A DNA stretch of 52,355 bases from Patescibacteria group bacterium. Lineage in GTDB: Bacteria; Patescibacteriota; Patescibacteriia; SG8-24. Position 1 is the first letter of the stretch. The number at the start of each line of letters is the position of its first letter. The notes below the pieces were generated by a model. It was not told the origin of the DNA, did not search any database, and worked only from the letters and a program-made list of their open reading frames with translations. The stretch spans positions 31,584 to 83,938 of the forward strand of contig JAQTNC010000004.1 in the NCBI GenBank assembly GCA_028714475.1, read 5' to 3'. The translations under genes were made by a program, and so were the position numbers. Positions 37,827 to 49,917 of the stretch are shown one piece after another.

Positions 37827-37902
37827 CCCTGAGCGGAATGCAGTCGGCGCACCGTAATGTAATATTGCGCCGCCGCCCCGGCCCGGGAGCCGGGGCGAAG
37901 GG
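37827..37902. repeat. CCCTGAGC-[two hairpins]-CGAAGGG element
   Basis: Internal GGCGCACCGTAATGTAATATTGCGCC and GCCCCGGCCCGGGAGCCGGGGC. Confidence 0.65.
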
Positions 37903-38051
37903 TTTCTTATTGTGACAGCCACGAGGCCGCGTTTCCTATTATAAACCCTTTCTCGGCGTTCAGCCAAAAAGACCTGTGTGATAACGGTGGATCCTGTGCC
38001 ACTACCAATTACCATCCCCGCGAAAGCGGGAATCCAGAAAAAAGGCAGCTC

Positions 38052-38141
38052 CCGCCGGGCGGACCCGCTTCCGTCGACAGCGCTCGCGCTGGATGCGTAA
38101 TTGCGCGAGCGATTGTCTCCGGAACCGGCTCCGCCCGGCGG
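38052..38141. repeat. Nested palindrome with about 22-bp outer stem
   Basis: CCGCCGGGCGGACCCGCTTCCG / CGGAACCGGCTCCGCCCGGCGG. Confidence 0.7.
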
Positions 38142-38180
38142 TCGCCTCGGAAGCACCTTCCACCAACCAAATAAAAGCAT

Positions 38181-38366
38181 GCGCTCGGCCTGCGGAGGCG
38201 ACACATTAGGCGTCGCCTGGCCTCGCGAAAGGACGACAAGTTGTCCGCAAGGAAGAATAATATGGAGCGGCCAATATAAGACGTGCGAAGCACACTTTGC
38301 GGAATGGATGACCTCATTCCGCGAGGCCCGGCGACAATGCCTTGTCGCCGCCCGCAGGCCGAGCGC
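38181..38366. repeat. Large palindrome with two GCGCTCGGCC-[hairpin]-GGCCTCGCG arms
   Basis: Perfect 15-bp outer stem GCGCTCGGCCTGCGG/CCGCAGGCCGAGCGC; arms 38181-38227 (+) and 38320-38366 (-). Confidence 0.75.
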
Positions 38367-38393
38367 CTACTAATAAAAAGGTTGTAAGTAGAA

Positions 38394-38599
38394 GCCGCGG
38401 GTGACGCGGAGCGGGGACCCCGGTCGCGCGCAGGTACGCCGTTTCGTCCGATATTATTACGCCGCGGAAACGGCGGGCCGAGCACGTCCGGGGGTCGGCT
38501 GCGAACTGGTGAGTAGCCGACGGGTCGCAAGGGCGACCCCGGGTCTGGCGAGCGATTTCCGATTCTTCGCGAGCCAGACGGAGCGGCAGGACCCGCGGC
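38394..38599. repeat. Nested palindromic element, family A copy 2 (inverted relative to copy 1)
   Basis: Shares GCCGCGGGTGACGCGGAGCGGGGACCCCGGTCGCGCGCA and TGCCGCGGGTCCTGCCGCTCCG blocks with 355-480. Confidence 0.75.
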
Positions 38600-38611
38600 A
38601 GGTTGGTTTTG

Positions 38612-38634
38612 GATTCCCGCCTTCGCGGGAATGA
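38612..38634. repeat. ATTCCC-N8-GGGAAT hairpin repeat
   Basis: GGATTCCCGCCTTCGCGGGAATGAC. Confidence 0.75.
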
Positions 38635-38644
38635 CATTAAAAAC

Positions 38645-38678
38645 AAAGAGGGTCATCCCTGATTGATGACCCTCTTTT
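38645..38678. terminator. gyrA terminator
   Basis: AAAGAGGGTCATCCCTGATTGATGACCCTCTTTT. Confidence 0.8.
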
Positions 38679-38690
38679 CCATTTGAATCA

Positions 38691-41204
<2,514 letters not shown>

Positions 41205-41216
41205 CGGGGTCGTCGG

Positions 41217-41651
41217 TTAAGGCGTCGAGGTCGGGTTCGGAGGCGGTTCGTTTGCTGGCGGCGTGGCTTCGGCGGCCTTGAGCTTTTCCTCGAGATTTTG
41301 GCGCAGGGCTTCATCGGTTGTCGGCGGCGCCGGCGTTTCGGCAGGAGCCGCGTTGCGGTTCGCGGACACGGCCTCGCTTTGGGCTTCGAGCTTGGCCTGG
41401 ATGGCGCGCATCTGTTCGCCGAAGTTGCTCGGTTCGTTGCCCGGCGCGGGACTGGTTTGCCAGCGGTCAACGCCCATCGCGCTACGCAACCTTTCGCGTT
41501 TCATCTGGTAGGGGAGGAACAGCGCCCAGACGGCGACCACGAGCGCCATGATGCCGCCCACGACCAGCCACAGCGAAAAATGCCGATGGGCCACTTGGTT
41601 GCGGTCGGCCGGTTGCTTCATCGTTCGGTTGTCGGCGTTCGAGTCCGTCAT
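41217..41651 (-). CDS. Hypothetical single-TM protein
   Basis: 144 aa; LWLVVGGIMALVVAVWALFL. Confidence 0.6.
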   Translation of the reverse strand: MTDSNADNRTMKQPADRNQVAHRHFSLWLVVGGIMALVVAVWALFLPYQMKRERLRSAMGVDRWQTSPAPGNEPSNFGEQMRAIQAKLEAQSEAVSANRNAAPAETPAPPTTDEALRQNLEEKLKAAEATPPANEPPPNPTSTP

Positions 41652-42301
41652 TGTGGTTCAAGCAGGACGATCTTCATCTCATCCTGGGGCAAATCCTTTT
41701 CGCTGAACTTGAATTTGGCGAGCGGCTCGGTTTTGCTCGCGCCCATCGCCTTCAGGAAGGTCTCGACCGGGTCGCATTTCGGGCAGAAACCGGAAGTCTT
41801 GTAGTGCATCGGGATGACCACACGCGGCTCGATTTGCCCGATGACATCCGCGGCTTGTTTGGCGTTCAGGACGTCGCCGCCGCCGACTGGCACGAAGAGC
41901 ACGTCAATGTCATGCATTTCCGTCATGTGCTTCTCGTCGAGCGGATGTTTGAGGTCGCCGAGATGCAGGAGGTGGAGGTCGCCGGCGTTGATGTAGTAAA
42001 GGGTGTTGATGCCTTTTTCCTTGCCGTCCACAAGGTCGTGAAATGTCGGCACGCCGGTGACGAAGATTTCCTTGATTTCGTATTCGCCGGGACCGTCGAT
42101 GATGAACGGTTCGCCGCCGACCGCCTCGACGTTGTTGTGCCGGCTGTGGTCATGGCTCACGGTGACGATGTCCGCCGCCAAATTTCGAGGCGGCTTGTTG
42201 CCGTCTTCCGGCGAGAAGGGATCGGTGACCAACGCCACCTCTTTTTCGTGGGCCGAATGCTGGATGCGGAAGCAGGAATAGCCGTGCCAGGTGATGATCA
42301 T
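41648..42301 (-). CDS. MBL-fold metal-dependent hydrolase (UlaG-like)
   Basis: MIITWHGYSCFRIQ...VTVSHDHSRHNNVEAV...LHLGDLKHPL. Confidence 0.85.
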   Translation of the reverse strand: MIITWHGYSCFRIQHSAHEKEVALVTDPFSPEDGNKPPRNLAADIVTVSHDHSRHNNVEAVGGEPFIIDGPGEYEIKEIFVTGVPTFHDLVDGKEKGINTLYYINAGDLHLLHLGDLKHPLDEKHMTEMHDIDVLFVPVGGGDVLNAKQAADVIGQIEPRVVIPMHYKTSGFCPKCDPVETFLKAMGASKTEPLAKFKFSEKDLPQDEMKIVLLEPQ

Positions 42302-42509
42302 AATTCGTAATGTCCGCCTAAGGCGGACAACACCAAAAACAGATAGAGAGCGGCCTTAAAAGCCGCGTGATTTCGCGTCAAAAGATTACCATGTCCCAGC
42401 GGAATTGTGAAGCGATTGGGGAGGTTGAAGCCGGTGCCCGAAGGGAAGCAAAAAAACCTGATGTTCTTGCGGAAAAACACCAGGTGGCATTTCGTGTTTT
42501 TTGCAGTCG

Positions 42510-43226
42510 TTACGCCTGCAGGAACGCCTCCAGCTGACCTTTCCAGTACTCGACTTCCTTCTCGACCTGACTCTCGTTCACACCACGCTCCACCACTGAC
42601 CAGCCCTCCTCGAACGTCCGAACCTTGTCGAGGATTTCCTGCTCCCATTTGGGGGTGACGCGGGCCAGTCCGCGCAGTTCCTCCAGGCGGGATTCGATGG
42701 TTTTTTGCTGGACGGAGTATTCCTGTGCCAGCGCCAGGAATTCCTCGCGTCGGCCGTCGGCGACCAGGCCGTCGATTTCTTTGTGCGCCGCCTCACGCGC
42801 CTTGAGCAAGGCCTGCTGGATGGCGTATTTTTCCTCGGGCGTGAAATAACGCTCGAAAGGGGACGGCTCACGCATCTGCTCCTCGGTGCGCATCGTCTCG
42901 AGATAATTCAGCTTGCCGCCCTCGTGGATGAACTGTTCGAATTTGGCGCGCACGCCTTCGTCCAGGTTTTCGATCAGGTGGGCTTCCTCTGACGAGCGCC
43001 CATAACGTCGGTACAGTTCCTCGTATGCCTGCCGCTCTGCCCAGGACTCCTTGCCGAGCGCGGCGATGGCATAGACGATCTCGTCGTAGTCCGCTTTCGG
43101 ATCGGCCAGGAATTTTTCGAGCCGCGCCTCGTATTCCTTCTTGCTGACAGCCGAAAAGGTCGGCGGCAGGCGGTCGATGGTCAGCCGGAGCAGATCGAGG
43201 GTGTAGGCGTGGGGGTGGCGAGTCAT
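42510..43226 (-). CDS. Hypothetical protein
   Basis: 238-aa ORF, charged and helical. Confidence 0.65.
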   Translation of the reverse strand: MTRHPHAYTLDLLRLTIDRLPPTFSAVSKKEYEARLEKFLADPKADYDEIVYAIAALGKESWAERQAYEELYRRYGRSSEEAHLIENLDEGVRAKFEQFIHEGGKLNYLETMRTEEQMREPSPFERYFTPEEKYAIQQALLKAREAAHKEIDGLVADGRREEFLALAQEYSVQQKTIESRLEELRGLARVTPKWEQEILDKVRTFEEGWSVVERGVNESQVEKEVEYWKGQLEAFLQA

Positions 43227-43252
43227 ACATTAATATTATAGCATTCGTCAGA

Positions 43253-43301
43253 CATAAGCTATAAGCCGTAAGCCATAAGCCATAAGCTATAAGCCTTAAG
43301 T
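43253..43301. repeat. Heptanucleotide tandem repeat (NATAAGC-type), seven units
   Basis: CATAAGC TATAAGC CGTAAGC CATAAGC CATAAGC TATAAGC CTTAAGT. Confidence 0.85.
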
Positions 43302-43347
43302 CATATGTTTTCCGCATTATAACAGTAACTTAACCGCACAATTTTTT

Positions 43348-43375
43348 CGGCTTACGGCTTACGGCTTACGGCTGA
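43348..43375. repeat. Inverted heptanucleotide repeat (CGGCTTA)x3+
   Basis: CGGCTTA CGGCTTA CGGCTTA CGGCTGA. Confidence 0.85.
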
Positions 43376-43519
43376 TGCCCCCTCTTGCCAACCCTGCCCG
43401 GTTAGGATAAGGTATAGCCGTTCTTCCAAAATCGGAATGAATTCATCCCAGTGGCCGTTTTAGTGCCGCCGGGACTCCGCGACCGACCGGTGGCGGGGTT
43501 AACGTCATTTTTTGTTAGT

Positions 43520-44683
43520 ATGAGTGAAGCCAATCAGGACCTGAAGACCCTTCTCTCGGACAAAACCTACCTCAATATCCCGAAGGTGGGCGACGTCATC
43601 AAGGGCAAGGTCATTTCCGTCACCAAGAACGAGGTCCGCGTTGACATCGAGGGGTTTCGCACCGGCGTCGTGCGCGGCCGCGAGCTCAACGATCCGTCTA
43701 GCGACCTCGAAAGCGTCAAGGCCGGCGACGACGTCGAGGCGACCGTCATCGATCTCGAGAACGAGAACGGCGAAGTCGAGCTGTCGTTCCGCTTTGCCGG
43801 CCACCGGAGGGCCTGGGATACCTTGGCCGAACTGTTCCGTACCAGTGCCATCGTGATCGTGAAGGTGACGGAGGCGTCGAAGGGCGGTCTGCTCGTCCGC
43901 ATCAACAATCTCGCGGCGTTCCTGCCGGTTTCCCAGCTTTCGCCGGACAATTATCCGCGCGTGGCGGGCGGCGATAAGTCCAAGATCCTCGAGAAGCTCA
44001 AGAGCTTTGTCGGCAAGCCGATGGAGGTCAAGGTCATCGACGTGAACGAGGGCGAGGAGAAGGTCATCGTTTCCGAGAAGGCCGTCTGGGAAGACAAGCA
44101 GAAGAGCGTCATCAACAAGTTTCATGTCGGCGACGTCGTCGAGGGCCAGGTTTCGGCCTTGGCGGACTTCGGCGCCTTCGTGAAGTTCGACATCCTTGAG
44201 GGTCTCGTGCACATCTCCGAGATTGCCTGGCAGCGCATTGACCATCCGCGCGACCTGCTGAAGATGGGCGACACCGTGCGCGCCGAGATCATCGGCATCG
44301 AGGGCTCGAAGATTTTCCTCTCCATGAAGAAGCTCGTGAGCGACCCATGGAAGTCCGTCGGCGACCGTTATCGCGTCGGCCAGGTCGTGAAGGGCAAGGT
44401 CATCAAGGCCAACCCGTTCGGTTTCTTCGTCGAGCTCGATCCGGACATCCACGGCCTCGCGCACGTGAGCGAGCTTTCCCGCAAGCCGGTCAAGGACATC
44501 AACGAGATTGCCAAGCCGGGCGACGAGCTGGAGTTCATGGTCGTTTCTGTTGAACCGGAACAGCACCGCCTCGGCCTGTCGCTCAAGGCGATGACCGAGC
44601 CGGAGAAGGCCGAGAAGCCGGAGAAGAAAGAAAAGGCGGAGAAGGAAGAAAAAGAGGACAAGCAAGAAGAGGGGGAGAAATAA
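43520..44683 (+). CDS. rpsA: S1 RNA-binding domain protein (30S ribosomal protein S1-like)
   Basis: Four S1 repeats, e.g. VGDVVEGQVSALADFGAFVKFDILEGLVHISEIAWQRIDHPRD. Confidence 0.9.
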   Translation: MSEANQDLKTLLSDKTYLNIPKVGDVIKGKVISVTKNEVRVDIEGFRTGVVRGRELNDPSSDLESVKAGDDVEATVIDLENENGEVELSFRFAGHRRAWDTLAELFRTSAIVIVKVTEASKGGLLVRINNLAAFLPVSQLSPDNYPRVAGGDKSKILEKLKSFVGKPMEVKVIDVNEGEEKVIVSEKAVWEDKQKSVINKFHVGDVVEGQVSALADFGAFVKFDILEGLVHISEIAWQRIDHPRDLLKMGDTVRAEIIGIEGSKIFLSMKKLVSDPWKSVGDRYRVGQVVKGKVIKANPFGFFVELDPDIHGLAHVSELSRKPVKDINEIAKPGDELEFMVVSVEPEQHRLGLSLKAMTEPEKAEKPEKKEKAEKEEKEDKQEEGEK

Positions 44684-44712
44684 TCCACCCCATCTCGGAT
44701 CGATTCAGAATC

Positions 44713-44747
44713 AAGCCCCGTCCCGCAATACAGCGGGACGGGGTTTT
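44713..44747 (+). terminator. Intrinsic terminator
   Basis: AAGCCCCGTCCCGCAATACAGCGGGACGGGGTTTT. Confidence 0.85.
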
Positions 44748-44831
44748 GGGATAGAAAACATTTGTGTCATCTTAATTGTTCTGCCCCGACCCTGTGGAGG
44801 GGCAGAAAATACCAAGAAATGTCCGGCCGGG

Positions 44832-45085
44832 CGGGGCCGCCCTTACGGCGAAGCCGACCCGCTTGGCGGGGCGGCACTAAAATGCGCGGCTAAGGCCGCA
44901 ACCTATCGGCGAAAGGCACTCTATCGGACGAACCGAGCGGAGCGAGGTTCTGTCCGGTGCCTTACGGCACGCTCGGCCGCTCCAGCGGCGGCCTTCGCTC
45001 ACGTCGCCGTCCCGCGTCGCCCCCGATTTCATCGGGGGACCGAGCCGACGCGGGCGTCGAGTGGCCTTAAAGGGCGACCCCGCCC
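44832..45085. repeat. Large nested palindrome (about 250 nt)
   Basis: Outer GGGCGGGGCCGCCCTTACGGC / GCCTTAAAGGGCGACCCCGCCC with multiple inner hairpins. Confidence 0.7.
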
Positions 45086-45129
45086 GACCTCATCTAGAAA
45101 TAAAACATTCACCCACTTAATAACCGTAT

Positions 45130-45273
45130 ACGCTCGGCCGGTGCGCTCTCGTTTTTGTTGCGACATAAATCGTGCGAAGCACACCTTGCGGAAGACACAT
45201 CATCATTTCGCGAGGCCGAGCGGCGCTTAATGCGCCGCTTACGCAGGAGGTCGCGAAGCGACCGGCCGAGCGC
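45130..45273. repeat. Palindromic element with CGCTCGGCCGG/CCGGCCGAGCG outer stem
   Basis: Shares CGTGCGAAGCACACYTTGCGGA and TTCGCGAGGCCGAGC with the 38.2-38.4 kb element. Confidence 0.7.
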
Positions 45274-45300
45274 ATATAAACTTTAGTTTGGTTAGCGTGA

Positions 45301-45465
45301 GCGCGCAGGCCGCCGCCCCCAGCGGCACCGTAGAGATTCCGTAGGAGCCGCCCGCCGGAAGCGACAGCCGGACGCGCGAGCTCGCGCAGCGGGGCCGGCG
45401 GAGCGAGAGGGCGCAGGCGGCGACACAGGCATCGACCAGGTGACGCGGGGCGGCGGCCGGAGCGC
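45301..45465. repeat. Large nested palindrome
   Basis: GCGCGCAGGCCGCCGCCCC / GGGGCGGCGGCCGGAGCGC outer stem. Confidence 0.65.
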
Positions 45466-45589
45466 GACAGCCAAGCGACACGTACTCAATATTATCCAAA
45501 ACACTGCGCCCTTATTACACGGCAGAGCTTAATTAACCCCGATTTGCCCCTTGACGTAGGCCTCCTATATAATAGACTGGCTTTCATAT

Positions 45590-47422
<1,833 letters not shown>

Positions 47423-47446
47423 AGAAATGAGGTCATGAACGGTAAG

Positions 47447-47469
47447 ACCGCCCTGAAAGAGGCGGTTTT
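47447..47469 (+). terminator. Intrinsic terminator after ftsH
   Basis: ACCGCCCTGAAAGAGGCGGTTTT. Confidence 0.75.
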
Positions 47470-47505
47470 ATCATTTTTGCATATGTTAGCCATAATTTTA
47501 ACCTC

Positions 47506-47531
47506 GAACGTGGCACCTAGGTGCCACGTTC
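47506..47531. repeat. Perfect 26-bp palindrome GAACGTGGCACCTAGGTGCCACGTTC
   Basis: Direct reading; zero-loop inverted repeat in ftsH downstream intergenic region. Confidence 0.9.
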
Positions 47532-47616
47532 CGAGCTGAGGGCAAGGCATGGTATCATTTAATCGTCCAATCAACCGACGACTAGTCTATCGCGGCCGCC
47601 CGGCCTCAATTGTCAT

Positions 47617-48624
47617 ATGTCCATGACCGAAAAACCGACCTTTTACCGCCGCTTGCTCGCCCATGCCTGGCGTGTCGCTTGGGAGCATAAGCACCTTTGG
47701 TTGCTCGGCTTCTTCGCGACGTTCGCCGGTTTCGGCAGCGTTTCGGAAATCTTCTTCCATGCCTTTGACCGCCTGTCGGAAACGGCCCCGCGGCTGGCCT
47801 GGATCGCGTCGCCGTGGTATCTCCTGCCGGGCAGCGACACCATCGTCTCCATCTTTCGGATTTCGCCATATCCGATCCTGACGCTCGCCCTCTTCCTGTT
47901 CGCCGCTACGGTTTTTCTCGCGATTTTCGTGTGGGCGATGGTCGTTTCCGTCGGTGCCATCATCACGAGTGCGGATCGAGTCGGTCACGGTCACGACACC
48001 CATTTTGCTGACAGTGTGAAGCTTGGCGCCATGAAGTTCTGGCGCCTGTTCTGGTTGTTGCTTGCCTGCAAGGCTGTCATCGCCGTCGCCCTGCTCGTGA
48101 CCGGCGGCAACTTGGCCGTCCTGGTCCGCGACAGCTCGCTCGTCAGCAGCCTGTTTTTCCTCCTCTCCTTCATCGTCTTCACCGCCGCCGCCATTGCCGT
48201 CTCCATCGCCGCCGTTTACGCGGCCGTGGAGATCGTCGTCCGCGATGCGGCCTTGCGTCCCGCATGGGAGGCCGGCTGGCGCACCTTCACCCGCAACTGG
48301 CTGCTGTCGCTCGAGACGGTGTTGCTCCTCTTGGGCGTGAACGTGGCCGTCGGTCTCATCGCCATCGCGGCCGTGCTCGTGCTCTCCGTGCCGTACGTGT
48401 TCCTCTTGCTCCTCTCCGCCCTCCTCGGCCTCAAGATTGCAGTCGGCGCGCTCACCGGCATCGGCGCCGTCGTTCTCCTAGTGGTCATCGTCGCCTACGG
48501 CTCGTTCATGACCGTTTTCCAGGTCGCCGCCTGGACGCGCCTTTACGAGGATCTCACGACCCACGGCCCGCGCGCGTGGCTGATGCGGCTCGCGGATTGG
48601 TGGGCAGCGAGAAGTGGGAAGTGA
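47617..48624 (+). CDS. Multi-pass membrane protein, hypothetical
   Basis: 335 aa, multiple hydrophobic helices. Confidence 0.7.
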   Translation: MSMTEKPTFYRRLLAHAWRVAWEHKHLWLLGFFATFAGFGSVSEIFFHAFDRLSETAPRLAWIASPWYLLPGSDTIVSIFRISPYPILTLALFLFAATVFLAIFVWAMVVSVGAIITSADRVGHGHDTHFADSVKLGAMKFWRLFWLLLACKAVIAVALLVTGGNLAVLVRDSSLVSSLFFLLSFIVFTAAAIAVSIAAVYAAVEIVVRDAALRPAWEAGWRTFTRNWLLSLETVLLLLGVNVAVGLIAIAAVLVLSVPYVFLLLLSALLGLKIAVGALTGIGAVVLLVVIVAYGSFMTVFQVAAWTRLYEDLTTHGPRAWLMRLADWWAARSGK

Positions 48625-48643
48625 AAAGTGTAAAGTGGAAAGT
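48609..48643. repeat. Heptanucleotide repeat (NNNAAGT)x5 straddling stop codon
   Basis: GAGAAGT GGGAAGT GAAAAGT GTAAAGT GGAAAGT. Confidence 0.8.
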
Positions 48644-48685
48644 CGATAGATTAGGGCCGCCCCCGCAGTACCGCAGGGGCGGTTT

Positions 48686-48714
48686 TTGACATAATCAACG
48701 TGATTCGGTAAAAA
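48686..48714 (+). promoter_or_regulatory. Promoter TTGACA-N17-TAAAAA
   Basis: Direct reading upstream of 48734 ORF. Confidence 0.65.
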
Positions 48715-48733
48715 GCATGGCAAGGAGGTAGAC

Positions 48734-49165
48734 ATGAAAGTAAAGCCGCGTGACGGGCAAGAGAATAAAGAGTGTCCTTTCAAGCGATGCGCGAGGCTTG
48801 CCAGGAAGGCCGCCGAAGTCAGAGTCGCCGCGGATGAAGCCGGCAAATTGCTCGTCGAATGCCTTTGCGTGCAAGTGGCCAAGGCCGTCAGGGCAGCCGG
48901 GGAACTCGGTTCGTCGCCCTACACGTACATGGAGCACACCATTGAGGTAAACGGGGAGAGCAGGACCGTCCTCATCACTCTTAAGGGGTTGTTTCACAAG
49001 AGCGGGAACCGGCCCGAGGATCACGATGCCATCGACGCCCGCAGTGAGGTTCCATACTGGATTGCCGGGGTCGAGGAGACCATCGCGTCCCGTCTGGACG
49101 GTCCGCAGAGTTGGCGGGTGTCGGTTCAGATTTGCGAACAATACTTTCTTCGCCGAAAGGCCTGA
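48734..49165 (+). CDS. Hypothetical protein, tandem paralogue 1
   Basis: GGAGG RBS; similar to 49281-49703 product. Confidence 0.7.
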   Translation: MKVKPRDGQENKECPFKRCARLARKAAEVRVAADEAGKLLVECLCVQVAKAVRAAGELGSSPYTYMEHTIEVNGESRTVLITLKGLFHKSGNRPEDHDAIDARSEVPYWIAGVEETIASRLDGPQSWRVSVQICEQYFLRRKA

Positions 49166-49233
49166 CAAGTCGTCAGTATCGCGGCCGCCCCTCTAGGCGG
49201 TCGTTTGTTGTTACGGAAAGGACGGAGCGGCTT

Positions 49234-49262
49234 TTGACATTACCCGAAAACGCGGGTAAAAA
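49234..49262 (+). promoter_or_regulatory. Promoter TTGACA-N17-TAAAAA
   Basis: Same architecture as 48686-48714. Confidence 0.65.
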
Positions 49263-49280
49263 GGGCAGCAGGAGGCAAGC

Positions 49281-49703
49281 ATGAGCAAAGAGAAGCCCGC
49301 CAGTCGGGCCAAGACGAATGATCCTTTTCAGCGATACTTGGACGCCACGGCTAGGTCCACCAAGGCCCAGCTCGCGGAGGGGCGTGCCAAGGACCAGCTC
49401 CGCGCCTTTCTGGATGAAGCGGTGGCCAGCGCCATCGCCGAGGCGGGAAACGACAGTGCCTCGCCTTACCGTTTCGATCTGCACAGTATGGCCCTGTTTG
49501 CGGGGAATAAGACGGTTCAGATCACCCTCGAAGGCCTGTTCGACAAGCGCCACAACCGGCGCGAGCAGCGCGATTTTTTCGGCTGTCGCCAGAGCGAACT
49601 TCCTTGGTTCCCCCAAGTCAAGGCAACCATTGTTAGTCACGTGCCGGTTCCGGAAGGCTGGAAGGTATCGGTTTTTATAGGTTCGGACTACTTCCTCGAC
49701 TGA
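49281..49703 (+). CDS. Hypothetical protein, tandem paralogue 2
   Basis: SPYRF...KTVQITLEGLFDKRHNR...LPWFPQVKATIVS...WKVSVFIGSDYFL. Confidence 0.7.
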   Translation: MSKEKPASRAKTNDPFQRYLDATARSTKAQLAEGRAKDQLRAFLDEAVASAIAEAGNDSASPYRFDLHSMALFAGNKTVQITLEGLFDKRHNRREQRDFFGCRQSELPWFPQVKATIVSHVPVPEGWKVSVFIGSDYFLD

Positions 49704-49917
49704 CGGTTCATCTGACCGCCAGCGCTCAGCGGCCACCCTTGGGGCGGCCGCTTTCTGTTTGCACCGCGCGGTTACCACCCCTGTTCTTCCCCGAGCGTAG
49801 TCGAGGGGCAGGCCCTCCACGCGGGTCGGGCCAGAACAATTGAAACCGTCAACCGTCAACTGTCCACTTTCCCCTGCCGCTTCCTGCCAGGTATCCCGCC
49901 TGATATAATGCTAAAGT

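Noticed and set aside
41648-42301. Toxin, CBASS or other defence-gene calls anywhere in the window
   Set aside because: No nucleotidyltransferase, effector, restriction or retron reverse transcriptase signatures; only vsr is remotely defence-related.
43505-44665. 386-aa minus-strand ORF
   Set aside because: Antisense to the S1-domain gene.
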